From contig CAZLEF010000046.1 in assembly GCA_964558465.1 (NCBI GenBank), positions 1-53,299 of the forward strand: a stretch of 53,299 bases of DNA. Reading direction: 5' to 3'. This document shows positions 8,924-16,822 of the stretch, piece after piece. Positions within the stretch are counted from its first letter, which is position 1; each line of letters opens with the position of its first letter. This stretch comes from JACJYC01 sp964558465. Lineage in GTDB: Bacteria; Bacteroidota; Bacteroidia; Chitinophagales; Saprospiraceae. The translations under genes were made by a program, and so were the position numbers. The notes under the pieces are model-generated. The model was given only the letters and a program-made list of their open reading frames with translations. It searched no databases and was not told the origin of the DNA.

Positions 8924-8968
8924 CCATAGGTCCGAAGGACTCTCCAAAGGAGTCCTTCGGACCTATGG
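8924..8968. repeat. Long perfect inverted repeat (19-bp stem)
   Basis: CCATAGGTCCGAAGGACTC (8924-8942) is the exact reverse complement of 8950-8968, with a 7-nt loop. There is no adjacent T run, so it is not a simple intrinsic terminator. It lies downstream of the helicase gene on the minus strand and resembles REP-type or mRNA-stabilising palindromes. Confidence 0.85.
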
Positions 8969-9086
8969 ACTAACCAGTTACCCGCAAGGTACCTCCTTGT
9001 CCTTTAGCGTTTTGCCCTGCTTGCGGCAAAAGATGCCGGACCTACGGCCCGGAAGCCCTGTCGATTGAACTGCCAAAGGGTAGAAT

Positions 9087-12000
9087 TTAACTCAATTCCA
9101 TCACCAACCCGGCACAAACAAAATGCACATAGGTCCGGATATCCGGCCTGTCGAAAGCGATTTGCAGGCCTTCTTTGCTGATGGCCAGCCAAGGTCCAAG
9201 CCCAAGCGCTTTCTTTTTGCAGGCATCCCCCTGACCCGCAAACCCGCTGTTTTGGATAAGCGCCAATCCCTGGGGGGTATCGAGTAAAAGATCGATGATG
9301 GTTTCAAAACGCCGGTCGGCTCTCGGGTAGGAAAGCGGCAGTTTTCGCCAGTGGCTCCCGGGATTGAAATATTGTTTTTGCCAATTTTGCCAGGCGTCTG
9401 ACCGCTGCAGCAATTCCGTTTCTTTCAACCAGGGTTCTACGCCGAACCTTTTTAATATGCCGGTTGCCATGGCCTTCCGGTGAGCAGGGTCATAATCTGC
9501 ATGATCTGCGGTAAAAAAGGCCTTGATCGCTTTGGCGATCGCGTACCGGTCGGCGTTTTCATCCAACCCGAGGGGGGCGGCATAGTTTTCAACAGATCGA
9601 ATCGAGTTAAAGCCCGTAATGCCATGATCCGGCTTGTTGAGGTCAATCATTTCAGGCGGAAAGGTCTTCCGCCCAATTCTGCTTTCCTGGTAGGTGAGAC
9701 TTTCAACCACCGGCTCGATCTCCTCAAATTCCCGGTCAAAATCCAAAATACGGGTTTTGATGTTCACAAATTCGCCGTTCCATTCCCAGGGTGTTTCTTC
9801 GGTAAAAGGATCAAGGGTGGGAAAATCTTCATTACCCTCGTGCCAAACCCGGTTGAGCCAACGGGTAACGGTGGTTTCCCGCGAAGGGATCACCAGATAA
9901 TCCCTGGCCCGGGTCATCCCGACGTACAGCAACCGCGCCTCTTCCTTACGCGCCTGTTGGACCTTATCCGTTTTGGCCTGGCTGGCGCCGAGTTTTTCGT
10001 CGAGCCTGGTGTTCCTGAATTGATCGCCGTACGGGTTGACCCAATACCGGAGCCAGCGGTTCCCCAGCACATTGTCCAGGTCTACCGAATCTGTTTCCGG
10101 GATAATATCAGCGCCCCATAGGTCGGCCCGCAGCTGATCTTCGAGGCTGTAACAAATCACGATTGGCCATTCAAGGCCTTTGCTTTTATGATAGGTCAGG
10201 ACATTCACGGCCTCAGGGCCTTCACCTGCGGTCTGGACATCCTTGCCGGAATTTTCCAGTTCGTTCAGCCACAAAAGAAAGCCCCCCAGCGAAGCAGCCG
10301 TGTGCAGGCGGTTGCAAGCCTCTTCGTATTGGCGGGCCAGGCGGCGGATCACGTCCACATTGCCCAACCTTTGCTCGGCGCGGCCCCAACTCACAATTAC
10401 ACGCCGCAAATCCAGCACTTCCAGGATAAGTCCGAGCGTTTCGGCACTGGACAACTCGCCCGCCTTAGGTCGCAATTCATCCAGGGTTTTGACGTAAGCG
10501 TCCATTTGTCCCCAGGGCGGCGCCTCGCCTGCTGCCGCCATGTCGAGATAATCCAGGCGGTCCTCAATAATATCTTCGATGGGCGTTCCGCCTGCCAGCA
10601 AAAGGATCTCAGCCACCGACAAGCTGTCGTACTGGTTCAGGATGTACTTCAGGCAGGCCACGATCAAACGGGCTTCAGCAGAATTTAAAAGCCCTGAACG
10701 CGCCATCGCGCCCCGCAAACCCGCCAGGTGAAGCGCTTCAGCTACCACCTGGCATTCGGCGTTTGACCGGCAAAGGATGGCTACATCTCCGGGACGAGCC
10801 AGACGGTATTCCCGTTCTCCCTTGGGCAGTATCCACACGCCTTCCTCCAACCATTTGCGAAGCGTGAAAGCAAGGCAATTTTCCATCCAGGGGCGCCCGG
10901 GCGCACGGCCTTCGCCTTCAAACCGGAAATGCCAATGGTTCAGGGCAAGGGCCATTTGGGCGGGTTCTCCGGTTTTTATCCGCCTGGGCTTCAGGGCAAC
11001 CTGTTCGGGTGGCAAATCGCTGAAAGCTTTGGTAAACACCGCATTGGTCGCTGAAACAATATCTTCGCGGGAACGCCAGGAATGTTCCTGGATATTTTCC
11101 GGCCGAATCCCCCCGCTTTGCCGGATAATGGCGTCCATCAGCCTCGGTTCGGCGCCCCGGAATCCATAGATCGACTGTTTGGGGTCGCCCACCCAGACGG
11201 AATACCTGGCCAATCCGGAGAGTTTCAGAAACAACTCAAGCTGGATGGGGCTGGTGTCCTGAAACTCATCCACCATCAGCAGGTCGAGTTCTTCCAACAG
11301 GACCGACTTCACTTCCGGTTGGTCTAGCAGCCCGTTTACAAGCGCTTCCATATCGGTATAATCGATCAGCCCCCTGCTTTTTTTGTAGCGTTCAAATTCC
11401 TGCAATGCCTCAATGGAAATGAAGAAAAGGTGGTTGATATACTCACGGACATCCTGATGGAACTGCGGGTTTGCGTCGTGGCTGAAGGCAACGGTCTTCA
11501 ACTCTGCTATTTCGTCTTTGCTTTTGGCCGCAACGTCCGTTTTGGCGATTTTGACCCATTGGTGCCAGAATAGTTCGCCCCGCAATTGCAATTCCCGGTT
11601 GAGGGCCTTGAGGGTTTGTATGGCATCGGCAGTTTTTTTGGTGGTGTCGCCATTGTTCTCCAGCCGGTTGACGGTTTCCTGGATCACGGCGGCCAATGTT
11701 GTACCCGGAGGCCCTCCGGAACGGGGGTCCGGTTCGCTCAAAAAAGCCTTGAATGTGTTAAAAGAACGCTCCCTGCTCTGATCAAGGATAACCGGGGAGA
11801 AATTATTGGACCGGGCGATGTCGGTAATATAACGCACTTCGCGCCGCCAGTCAAAATGATCCCGTTTGTGGAGCCCCAGCCGGAAAGCCAGTTTTTCAAC
11901 GGCATCTACCCTCTCCGGGGTTAGAACAGTAGAGAGCGATTGATTAAAAAGCAATTGCTGGTCTTCGTCGGCAATGATATCCACCTGCGGAGAAACGCCA

Positions 12001-12272
12001 GCCTCATATGCGAAGCGGCGCAAAAGCTTGACCCCCAGGCTATGAACCGTACCGATCAGTGAATTGGTCAATTCATCGGCTTTTGCAGCCATTCCTTCTT
12101 CCAGCAATTTTACCCGGACGCGTTCCTGGAGTTCGGCGGCGGCTTTGCGTGTGAACGTAGTGGCGATGATCCCGCCCGGCCGCACACCTGCCTGGAGAAG
12201 CGCCACCATTTCCTGGGTGAGGCGATAAGTTTTGCCGCTGCCGGCGCCGGCTGAAATGATCTTGAGGTTCAT
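9087..12272 (-). CDS. UvrD/REP-family helicase, AddA/RecB-like, with degenerate nuclease domain
   Basis: A 1061-residue superfamily 1 helicase of the RecB/AddA type, which unwinds DNA ends in double-strand-break repair. Motifs in order: Walker A GAGSGKT (9-15), motif Ia ATTFTRKAAAELQERV, DEFQDTSPIQ (about 333-342), VGDPKQSIYGFRG (about 358-370), YHKSKGLEWPIV (about 692-703) and LLYVGMTRARDYL (about 779-791). The C-terminus has the outline of the PD-(D/E)XK nuclease domain, IIDLLLDTPQGLALI (from 992). Where active relatives read IDHKS, this one has IQNSG (Gln1007, Asn1008, Ser1009), so a metal-binding Asp and the catalytic Lys are missing. I therefore expect helicase without nuclease activity. 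No AddB-like partner is adjacent. It follows the TonB-like gene by 94 bp, with a hairpin and heptamer array between. Confidence 0.92.
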   Translation of the reverse strand: MNLKIISAGAGSGKTYRLTQEMVALLQAGVRPGGIIATTFTRKAAAELQERVRVKLLEEGMAAKADELTNSLIGTVHSLGVKLLRRFAYEAGVSPQVDIIADEDQQLLFNQSLSTVLTPERVDAVEKLAFRLGLHKRDHFDWRREVRYITDIARSNNFSPVILDQSRERSFNTFKAFLSEPDPRSGGPPGTTLAAVIQETVNRLENNGDTTKKTADAIQTLKALNRELQLRGELFWHQWVKIAKTDVAAKSKDEIAELKTVAFSHDANPQFHQDVREYINHLFFISIEALQEFERYKKSRGLIDYTDMEALVNGLLDQPEVKSVLLEELDLLMVDEFQDTSPIQLELFLKLSGLARYSVWVGDPKQSIYGFRGAEPRLMDAIIRQSGGIRPENIQEHSWRSREDIVSATNAVFTKAFSDLPPEQVALKPRRIKTGEPAQMALALNHWHFRFEGEGRAPGRPWMENCLAFTLRKWLEEGVWILPKGEREYRLARPGDVAILCRSNAECQVVAEALHLAGLRGAMARSGLLNSAEARLIVACLKYILNQYDSLSVAEILLLAGGTPIEDIIEDRLDYLDMAAAGEAPPWGQMDAYVKTLDELRPKAGELSSAETLGLILEVLDLRRVIVSWGRAEQRLGNVDVIRRLARQYEEACNRLHTAASLGGFLLWLNELENSGKDVQTAGEGPEAVNVLTYHKSKGLEWPIVICYSLEDQLRADLWGADIIPETDSVDLDNVLGNRWLRYWVNPYGDQFRNTRLDEKLGASQAKTDKVQQARKEEARLLYVGMTRARDYLVIPSRETTVTRWLNRVWHEGNEDFPTLDPFTEETPWEWNGEFVNIKTRILDFDREFEEIEPVVESLTYQESRIGRKTFPPEMIDLNKPDHGITGFNSIRSVENYAAPLGLDENADRYAIAKAIKAFFTADHADYDPAHRKAMATGILKRFGVEPWLKETELLQRSDAWQNWQKQYFNPGSHWRKLPLSYPRADRRFETIIDLLLDTPQGLALIQNSGFAGQGDACKKKALGLGPWLAISKEGLQIAFDRPDIRTYVHFVCAGLVMELS

Positions 12273-12303
12273 GTCAGGGAGTTGACAGTAGCTGATTGAA
12301 AAT

Positions 12304-12344
12304 CGATAGTCGTAAGCAGGTTTTCACCCCACTTACGACTATCG
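12304..12344. repeat. Inverted repeat between TonB-like and helicase genes
   Basis: CGATAGTCGTAAG (12304-12316) pairs with CTTACGACTATCG (12332-12344), a 13-bp perfect stem with a 15-nt loop. It lacks a U tract and lies within the 94-bp gap of two same-strand genes, so it could act as an attenuator or processing site, or be part of the heptamer repeat that overlaps it. Confidence 0.8.
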
Positions 12345-12361
12345 ACTGATTACTTACGACT
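12331..12361. repeat. Period-7 repeat (ACTTACG-ACTATCG-ACTGATT-ACTTACG-ACT)
   Basis: Four degenerate 7-bp units with an invariant ACT at the same phase. It overlaps the right arm of the inverted repeat at 12304-12344 and ends just downstream of the TonB-like stop codon. Confidence 0.75.
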
Positions 12362-12366
12362 CAAAA

Positions 12367-13266
12367 CTACTGCACCTTAAAGTTGTAAGTAATCGTACCA
12401 CATTGTTTGTCTATGCTGCCTTTTGAGAATTTCCAACGTTTTGCATTGGCGATGGCGGCGTTGACCAATTGGCTGTCGCCCGTAGTGGAGCCTTTTTGCG
12501 TATACTTTGTACTGATCACGCTGCCGGACGGATCGACACAAACCTCCAGAACGACGATGCCCGCCTGCTGGGAGTTTTCCTGGACGGGGGGAGAATTGAG
12601 CACACCCCGGTCGCCGAGCCCGCCGCCAACGCGGCCGGAACCTTTGCTGATGCCTTCGAGGTTGGAAGCGTTGGGGTCGCCATTGGGGTCGCCCTGATTG
12701 CCATCTTTGCCTGTTTTTCCTTTCCCTTTGCCGAGGCCTTCCAATCCGAGGCTCTCACCAAAATCCTTGGCGGCTTGTTCCTGGCGTTTTTTCTCAGCTT
12801 CGGCTTCTGCTTTTTTACGGGCTTCTTCCTGGGCTGCTCTGCGTTTGGCGTCTTCTTCCGCTTTCTTTTTGGCTTCTTCCTCTGATTTTTTACGGGCTTC
12901 TTCTTCCCGTTTCCGTTTCAGGGCCAGCGCTTCGGGATCTTCTGTTTTAACAACTTCTTTTTCGGTGGATTTGTCCGGTTTTGGGGTTTCTTTAACCGGT
13001 TCAGGCTCAGGTTCCGGTTCTTCCGGAGTGGGTTCGGGTTCTGCCTCTTCCGGTTCCACGGGTTCGGCCGGGCCTGCATTTTCGTCTCCCTGCCCCATAT
13101 CCGGCAAGCCGAGATTGACCAGAATGCCCTCCTGGCCGGGAGGGGGGTCGGGGTAAAACAACAGGGGCAGCAAGGCGAGCACGATCATTATGATATGGAT
13201 GATAATAGACAGCCTCATGCTCGATGCACGGTTTTGCGCTTCCCGCCTGCTCAGTACGTTTTCCAT
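12367..13266 (-). CDS. TonB/TolA-like energy transducer
   Basis: The protein has 299 residues from the ATG at 13266; an upstream TTG in frame would add six residues but is a poorer start. A short cytoplasmic N-terminus precedes one transmembrane segment (about 20-38, SIIIHIIMIVLALLPLLF). Then come an acidic Glu/Pro-rich stretch, a Lys/Ala/Glu-rich helix (EEARKKSEEEAKKKAEEDA and so on) typical of TolA and TonB periplasmic stalks, a Gly/Asn-rich linker and a small C-terminal domain of TonB_C character. That domain carries two cysteines (VCVDPSG and KQCGTITY) that might form a disulfide. It lies last in the ExbB-ExbD-ExbD set, 143 bp after the second ExbD, and should couple proton flow to an outer-membrane partner. 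TolA-like or TonB-like roles cannot be separated from sequence alone. Confidence 0.88.
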   Translation of the reverse strand: MENVLSRREAQNRASSMRLSIIIHIIMIVLALLPLLFYPDPPPGQEGILVNLGLPDMGQGDENAGPAEPVEPEEAEPEPTPEEPEPEPEPVKETPKPDKSTEKEVVKTEDPEALALKRKREEEARKKSEEEAKKKAEEDAKRRAAQEEARKKAEAEAEKKRQEQAAKDFGESLGLEGLGKGKGKTGKDGNQGDPNGDPNASNLEGISKGSGRVGGGLGDRGVLNSPPVQENSQQAGIVVLEVCVDPSGSVISTKYTQKGSTTGDSQLVNAAIANAKRWKFSKGSIDKQCGTITYNFKVQ

Positions 13267-13409
13267 ATATTCAAATTTTAACAAACAAGGCTTTTTGCAT
13301 ATTGGGACGAGGATATAACGCCTGCGACACTTTTGCTTGTTTTAATTTTCGCTAAATTAGCACAACTTTAACACCTTGCCAAATAAATAGTTAAGTTCCG
13401 AAATCCTGA

Positions 13410-13817
13410 TTATTTGACATCAGTGGCCAGAATTCCGTTGATATGGTACCGTAAAGCGATACTCATCACAGCTACGACTGTTTCTGTGGGTGCGCCGGAA
13501 TCGGGGGATATGGTTACGTTCAATTCATTTGGCCCGCCCGCCCGCCGGGCCATTCCGGAGAGTTGGGTCTCCAGGGTAGATAAACTGATTTGTTTCCCGT
13601 TCAGGTAATAAAGACCACTAGAAGAGATCCTTACATCGTCCAGCTTGTCGGTAGGCACAACTTTTGACCTGCTGGTCCCAGGAAGTTTCAGGTTAAGTGC
13701 ATTGGGCGCCACCAGGGAAGAGGTCAACATGAAAAAGATCAACAGCAAAAAGATAATGTCTGTCAGCGAGGACATATTGAATTGTGCGCTTACCCGAGCC
13801 CGTTTTTTGATCCCCAT
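13410..13817 (-). CDS. exbD: ExbD/TolR-family protein (second copy)
   Basis: A 135-residue protein from the ATG at 13817, starting MGIKKRARVSAQFNMSSLTD. It has a single N-terminal transmembrane helix, DIIFLLLIFFMLTSSLV, whose leading Asp is the proton-coupling residue conserved in ExbD/TolR. A periplasmic domain ends YHINGILATDVK. It starts 10 bp after the stop of the other exbD gene and shares the MSSLTDIIFLLLIFFMLTS core with it while diverging elsewhere, so the two copies are old paralogues, not a recent duplication. Confidence 0.93.
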   Translation of the reverse strand: MGIKKRARVSAQFNMSSLTDIIFLLLIFFMLTSSLVAPNALNLKLPGTSRSKVVPTDKLDDVRISSSGLYYLNGKQISLSTLETQLSGMARRAGGPNELNVTISPDSGAPTETVVAVMSIALRYHINGILATDVK

Positions 13818-13827
13818 TTTTTCTGAT

Positions 13828-14229
13828 TTAAGTATTCGGTTCTGTAGCAATGATGGCTTTGACCCGCAAACGGGCAGCTGCGTTCATCACTTTGACCACT
13901 TCGTCAAAAGAAGTGCCGACTTCTGCGACGATGGTCACTGCCATGTTTTCCCGGTTCTCTTTTACTTTGGCAAGTTCTTGCCGCATGGCGGTTTCAATGG
14001 CTGAGGCCGGTACGTCCTTGTTGTTCACCGTTATGCGGCCATCCGTTTCAATGGTGACGACTACGGAAATAGGCGCGACTGTCTTGGAGTCAGATTTTGG
14101 CAACGGGAAGGGTTGAATACGCACAAAATTGGAGGTAAGCATAAAAAAGATCAACAGCAGGAAAATAATGTCTGTCAAAGAAGACATACTAAATTCCGGG
14201 CTGACTTTGTTCCGCTTTTTTAATCCCAT
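13828..14229 (-). CDS. exbD: ExbD/TolR-family protein (first copy)
   Basis: At 133 residues from the ATG at 14229 it begins MGLKKRNKVSPEFSMSSLTD; the frame is open further upstream, but that part has no resemblance to ExbD. The proton-coupling Asp opens the single membrane helix (DIIFLLLIFFMLTSNFV). The periplasmic domain (TIETDGRITVNNKDVP, then KVMNAAARLRVKAIIAT) follows the usual ExbD pattern. It lies 76 bp after the exbB gene and 10 bp before the second exbD. Paired ExbD subunits are common in Bacteroidota and suggest a heteromeric stator. Confidence 0.93.
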   Translation of the reverse strand: MGLKKRNKVSPEFSMSSLTDIIFLLLIFFMLTSNFVRIQPFPLPKSDSKTVAPISVVVTIETDGRITVNNKDVPASAIETAMRQELAKVKENRENMAVTIVAEVGTSFDEVVKVMNAAARLRVKAIIATEPNT

Positions 14230-14305
14230 TACCCAAGATTTTCGAAAAGCCTCTTCAAAGGGCTTGACGGGTGAATAATTGCCAAAGGCGGCAGATTCCC
14301 GGGTT

Positions 14306-14992
14306 TTAAACCGTAGGCTCCTGCAGCAAATCCATAAATTCAGTAGTTGAACGCTCCATCTGGAAAACGACCTTTTCAACGTTGGCCACCAGCAGGTTAT
14401 ACCCTACAAATGCAAAAATGCCAATGATCAAACCAAAAGCGGTGGTGATGAGCGCCTGGTAGATACCACCTGCCAGGACATCGGGTGTGACGTTTTGCTG
14501 ATGGGCCATTTGATAAAAGGCCAGGATCATACCGGTCACTGTACCGAGGAAGCCGATCATAGGCGCCGCGCCGGCGATGGAAGCCAGGGTAGAAAGATTT
14601 TTTTCCAGTTTGAATACTTCCAGGTTGCCTACGTTTTCGATGGCAGCATCTATATCGCGCAAAGGTTTGCCGATGCGCTGGAGGCCTTTTTCAACCATCC
14701 GGGCAACAGGTGAATCGGTCGACATGCAAAGGGCTTTAGCGCCCTGAATGTTCCCGGATTGCACACTGGCGCGGATATTGTTCATAAAGTTCTGGTCGAT
14801 ACGGCCCGCCTGGTTAATGGACCGCAGGCGTTCAAAAAAGATGAACACGGCATAAATCGACAGGATAAACAAAACCAGGAGATTGGCAATCCCCATTACG
14901 CCGGTTCCAAGAATAATATCAAAGAAACTTTGCGATTTGACGGTTTGTTCGATGTTAGCCTCCTGGAACAAGAACAAGGTTTGATAGTGCAT
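14306..14992 (-). CDS. exbB: ExbB/TolQ/MotA-family proton channel protein
   Basis: A 228-residue inner-membrane protein with three transmembrane segments: about 33-53 (MGIANLLVLFILSIYAVFIFF), about 136-158 and about 175-200. The family core AGAAPMIGFLGTVTGMILAF and the later QALITTAFGLIIGI are intact and form the proton path with the ExbD Asp. A long cytoplasmic loop separates TM1 and TM2, as in ExbB. It is the first gene of the exbB-exbD-exbD-tonB-like operon, so the promoter should lie in the 147 bp before 15140. Confidence 0.94.
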   Translation of the reverse strand: MHYQTLFLFQEANIEQTVKSQSFFDIILGTGVMGIANLLVLFILSIYAVFIFFERLRSINQAGRIDQNFMNNIRASVQSGNIQGAKALCMSTDSPVARMVEKGLQRIGKPLRDIDAAIENVGNLEVFKLEKNLSTLASIAGAAPMIGFLGTVTGMILAFYQMAHQQNVTPDVLAGGIYQALITTAFGLIIGIFAFVGYNLLVANVEKVVFQMERSTTEFMDLLQEPTV

Positions 14993-15139
14993 ATGGATGC
15001 CAGGTTTTAAAACGTTTTAGCTGTTTAAGATGGATACAAAACGAATTTGCATAAGGCAAATTATGAAAAAGAGCGATAAAATTAACAATTCTTAATATTT
15101 CAAGGGGTCTTGCGGCTCATTTTTTAGTGTGGGCCCGGC

Positions 15140-15742
15140 CTATCGCTTGATCCGTTTAGGGTTATCCTGTACAAACCGGTCCCAACCGCCGGATTTCGAG
15201 CCGCCGGGAACGGGATTGTTTTGCTGATAAAAATGGCAGAGCGCCGTGGCCAGGGCATCCGTGGCATCAAAATAATGCCCCTCCAGGTCGATCTTGAAAG
15301 TCTGGCCCAGCATTGCAGCAACCTGCTCTTTAACGGCGTTTCCGTTGCCTGTCACGGATTGTTTGATTTTTCTGGGGGCATATTCGGTAACCGGCACCCC
15401 CATGGTGACGGCAGCGGCAATCGCTACACCCTGAGCGCGCCCCAGTTTGAGCATCGATTGGGGGTTTTTGCCGTAAAACGGCGCTTCTATGGCCATGGCC
15501 ACCGGTTGGTTGTCTTTGATGATCTGGTGGATGCGTTCGAAGATATGTTTCAGCTTGTCGGCCTGTTCCGTCCACTGGTGCAGATGCAACACGCCGATTT
15601 CCAATATACGTGGTTTTTTGTTTTCCACCTCAATCAGTGCAAAACCCAGTATATTGGTGCCAGGATCTACACCGAGCAGCCGGTAAACGGATTCTTGTTG
15701 TTGATCTGTCAAATTTTGAAATAATTTTACAATTTGTTCCAC
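15140..15742 (-). CDS. ruvC: Crossover junction endodeoxyribonuclease RuvC
   Basis: RuvC resolves Holliday junctions after RuvAB branch migration. The four acidic metal ligands are present: Asp26 in LLGVDPGTN, Glu86 in MAIEAPFYGKN, and Asp159 and Asp162 in HYFDATDALATALCH. The 200-residue form uses a GTG start at 15742 and carries about 20 residues before the conserved LLGVDPGT strand, more than usual; a TTG at codon 11 would give a more standard N-terminus. The tail (NNPVPGGSKSGGWDRFVQDNPKRIKR) is basic and Gly-rich. The start is only 24 bp from the divergent flippase-like gene. Confidence 0.95.
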   Translation of the reverse strand: MEQIVKLFQNLTDQQQESVYRLLGVDPGTNILGFALIEVENKKPRILEIGVLHLHQWTEQADKLKHIFERIHQIIKDNQPVAMAIEAPFYGKNPQSMLKLGRAQGVAIAAAVTMGVPVTEYAPRKIKQSVTGNGNAVKEQVAAMLGQTFKIDLEGHYFDATDALATALCHFYQQNNPVPGGSKSGGWDRFVQDNPKRIKR

Positions 15743-15766
15743 GAAGGTACTCCGGAACCGCCCTTT

Positions 15767-16822
15767 ATGGTAATAAACCGGAAAATTTTAAGGAATTTGC
15801 CTGAAAAGCTGAAATATCATTTAATCGGAGGCCTCAAAATGCTGGTCGTTACCGGCTTATGCGCAGGGGTTTACAGCCGGTTACCGGCAGACATGGATTG
15901 GCAGGCGCTTTGGCAAGCTTTTTTGACCCGCGTGAGAACCACCGACCAGGTATATCTGTGGTTGATGCTTGCTTTGATGCCCGTGAATTGGGCGCTTGAA
16001 ACCTGCAAATGGCGCAGTTTGACGGGTCCGGCGCCGGGCTGGTCATTCCAGCAGGCTTTCAAAGCCGTTTTGGCCGGCATAACCGTTTCTCTTTTTACCC
16101 CCAACCGGGTAGGCGAATATGGCGGCCGTGCGATGCTGACGCCGAAGCAATACTTGTCGCAAAGCATCGCAGCCGCTTTGTCGGGCAGCCTGGCACAATG
16201 GGTCGTTTTGCTTTCCGGGGCATGCTGGGGCGGCTTTTACCTGGGAGCGGGCCTGCTTGGCGCGGAATACCGGCATTACCTGATTCCGGGCGCAGGCCTG
16301 GCGCTGGTCTTTCTGGCTTTGTTTTTTTCGACCGGCCGGGCCCTGGCAGGGCTTAGAAAACTGGCGGTCCGGTTCAGACTTCCGATTGCCTGGATGCCTG
16401 CCGGAGTTGGTCGAAAAAATTTGGGTTACGGCCTTCTTTTTGCTTTTCTTCGTTATTGCATCTATTGCCTGCAATATATTTTGATATTGCGTTTTTTTGG
16501 CCTTGAAGGCGGCTTTATTCCGGTTTTGGCAGGTGTTTGTTTGCTGTACGGCGTCCAAACAAGCCTGCCGTTGCCGCCTGCTTTGGCTCTGGCCGCAAGA
16601 GCGGGAATGGCGGTCTGGTTGTGGACAAGGTTCGGGGGCTCCCCCCTCGGCATCCTGGGCGCCACTTTCGGATTGTTCATAATAAACTTGCTGATACCCT
16701 CGTTACTTGGTTTGGCGCTTATCGTCAGAATAAAACTTAAAAACAATCGTTCGACATATGAAAAATTATCCCATGAAGGCGTTGGTTGCAATGAGCGCGT
16801 TGCCGCTTCTCATGGCCTTTAA
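15767..16822 (+). CDS. Flippase-like integral membrane protein (LPG synthase TM-domain family)
   Basis: The ATG at 15767 gives 351 residues; an in-frame TTG further upstream overlaps ruvC and is unlikely. The protein is almost entirely hydrophobic, with seven or eight predicted membrane segments. It contains the TVSLFTPNRVGEYGGRA motif typical of the lysylphosphatidylglycerol synthetase transmembrane-domain family (PF03706), many members of which are annotated as flippase-like. The soluble synthase domain of MprF is absent, so lipid movement or an unknown membrane role is more likely than lysyl transfer. Its last 22 codons overlap the signal-peptide codons of the next gene in another frame, implying translational coupling. 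Confidence 0.82.
   Translation: MVINRKILRNLPEKLKYHLIGGLKMLVVTGLCAGVYSRLPADMDWQALWQAFLTRVRTTDQVYLWLMLALMPVNWALETCKWRSLTGPAPGWSFQQAFKAVLAGITVSLFTPNRVGEYGGRAMLTPKQYLSQSIAAALSGSLAQWVVLLSGACWGGFYLGAGLLGAEYRHYLIPGAGLALVFLALFFSTGRALAGLRKLAVRFRLPIAWMPAGVGRKNLGYGLLFAFLRYCIYCLQYILILRFFGLEGGFIPVLAGVCLLYGVQTSLPLPPALALAARAGMAVWLWTRFGGSPLGILGATFGLFIINLLIPSLLGLALIVRIKLKNNRSTYEKLSHEGVGCNERVAASHGL

Larger units (their letters stand above)
8425..9086. other. Gene-poor, hairpin-rich intergenic region
   Basis: These 660 bp separate two convergent genes. They hold a strong terminator (8441-8465), a doubtful small minus-strand ORF with an 8-G run, a 14-bp perfect palindrome (8875-8888), a 19-bp-stem hairpin (8924-8968) and a further stem TTTTGCC/GGCAAAA near 9014-9030. 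I see no tRNA or other known RNA fold. Confidence 0.6.

Noticed and set aside
12971..12986. A further TGTCCGGTTTTG copy inside the TonB-like gene
   Set aside because: Within coding sequence, single, with no partner at 21 bp and no -24/-12 element; chance occurrence.
12469..13156. Plus-strand ORFs opposite the TonB-like gene, very Phe/Ser rich
   Set aside because: These are translations of the Lys/Glu-rich and Pro-rich repeats of the TonB-like gene in reverse.
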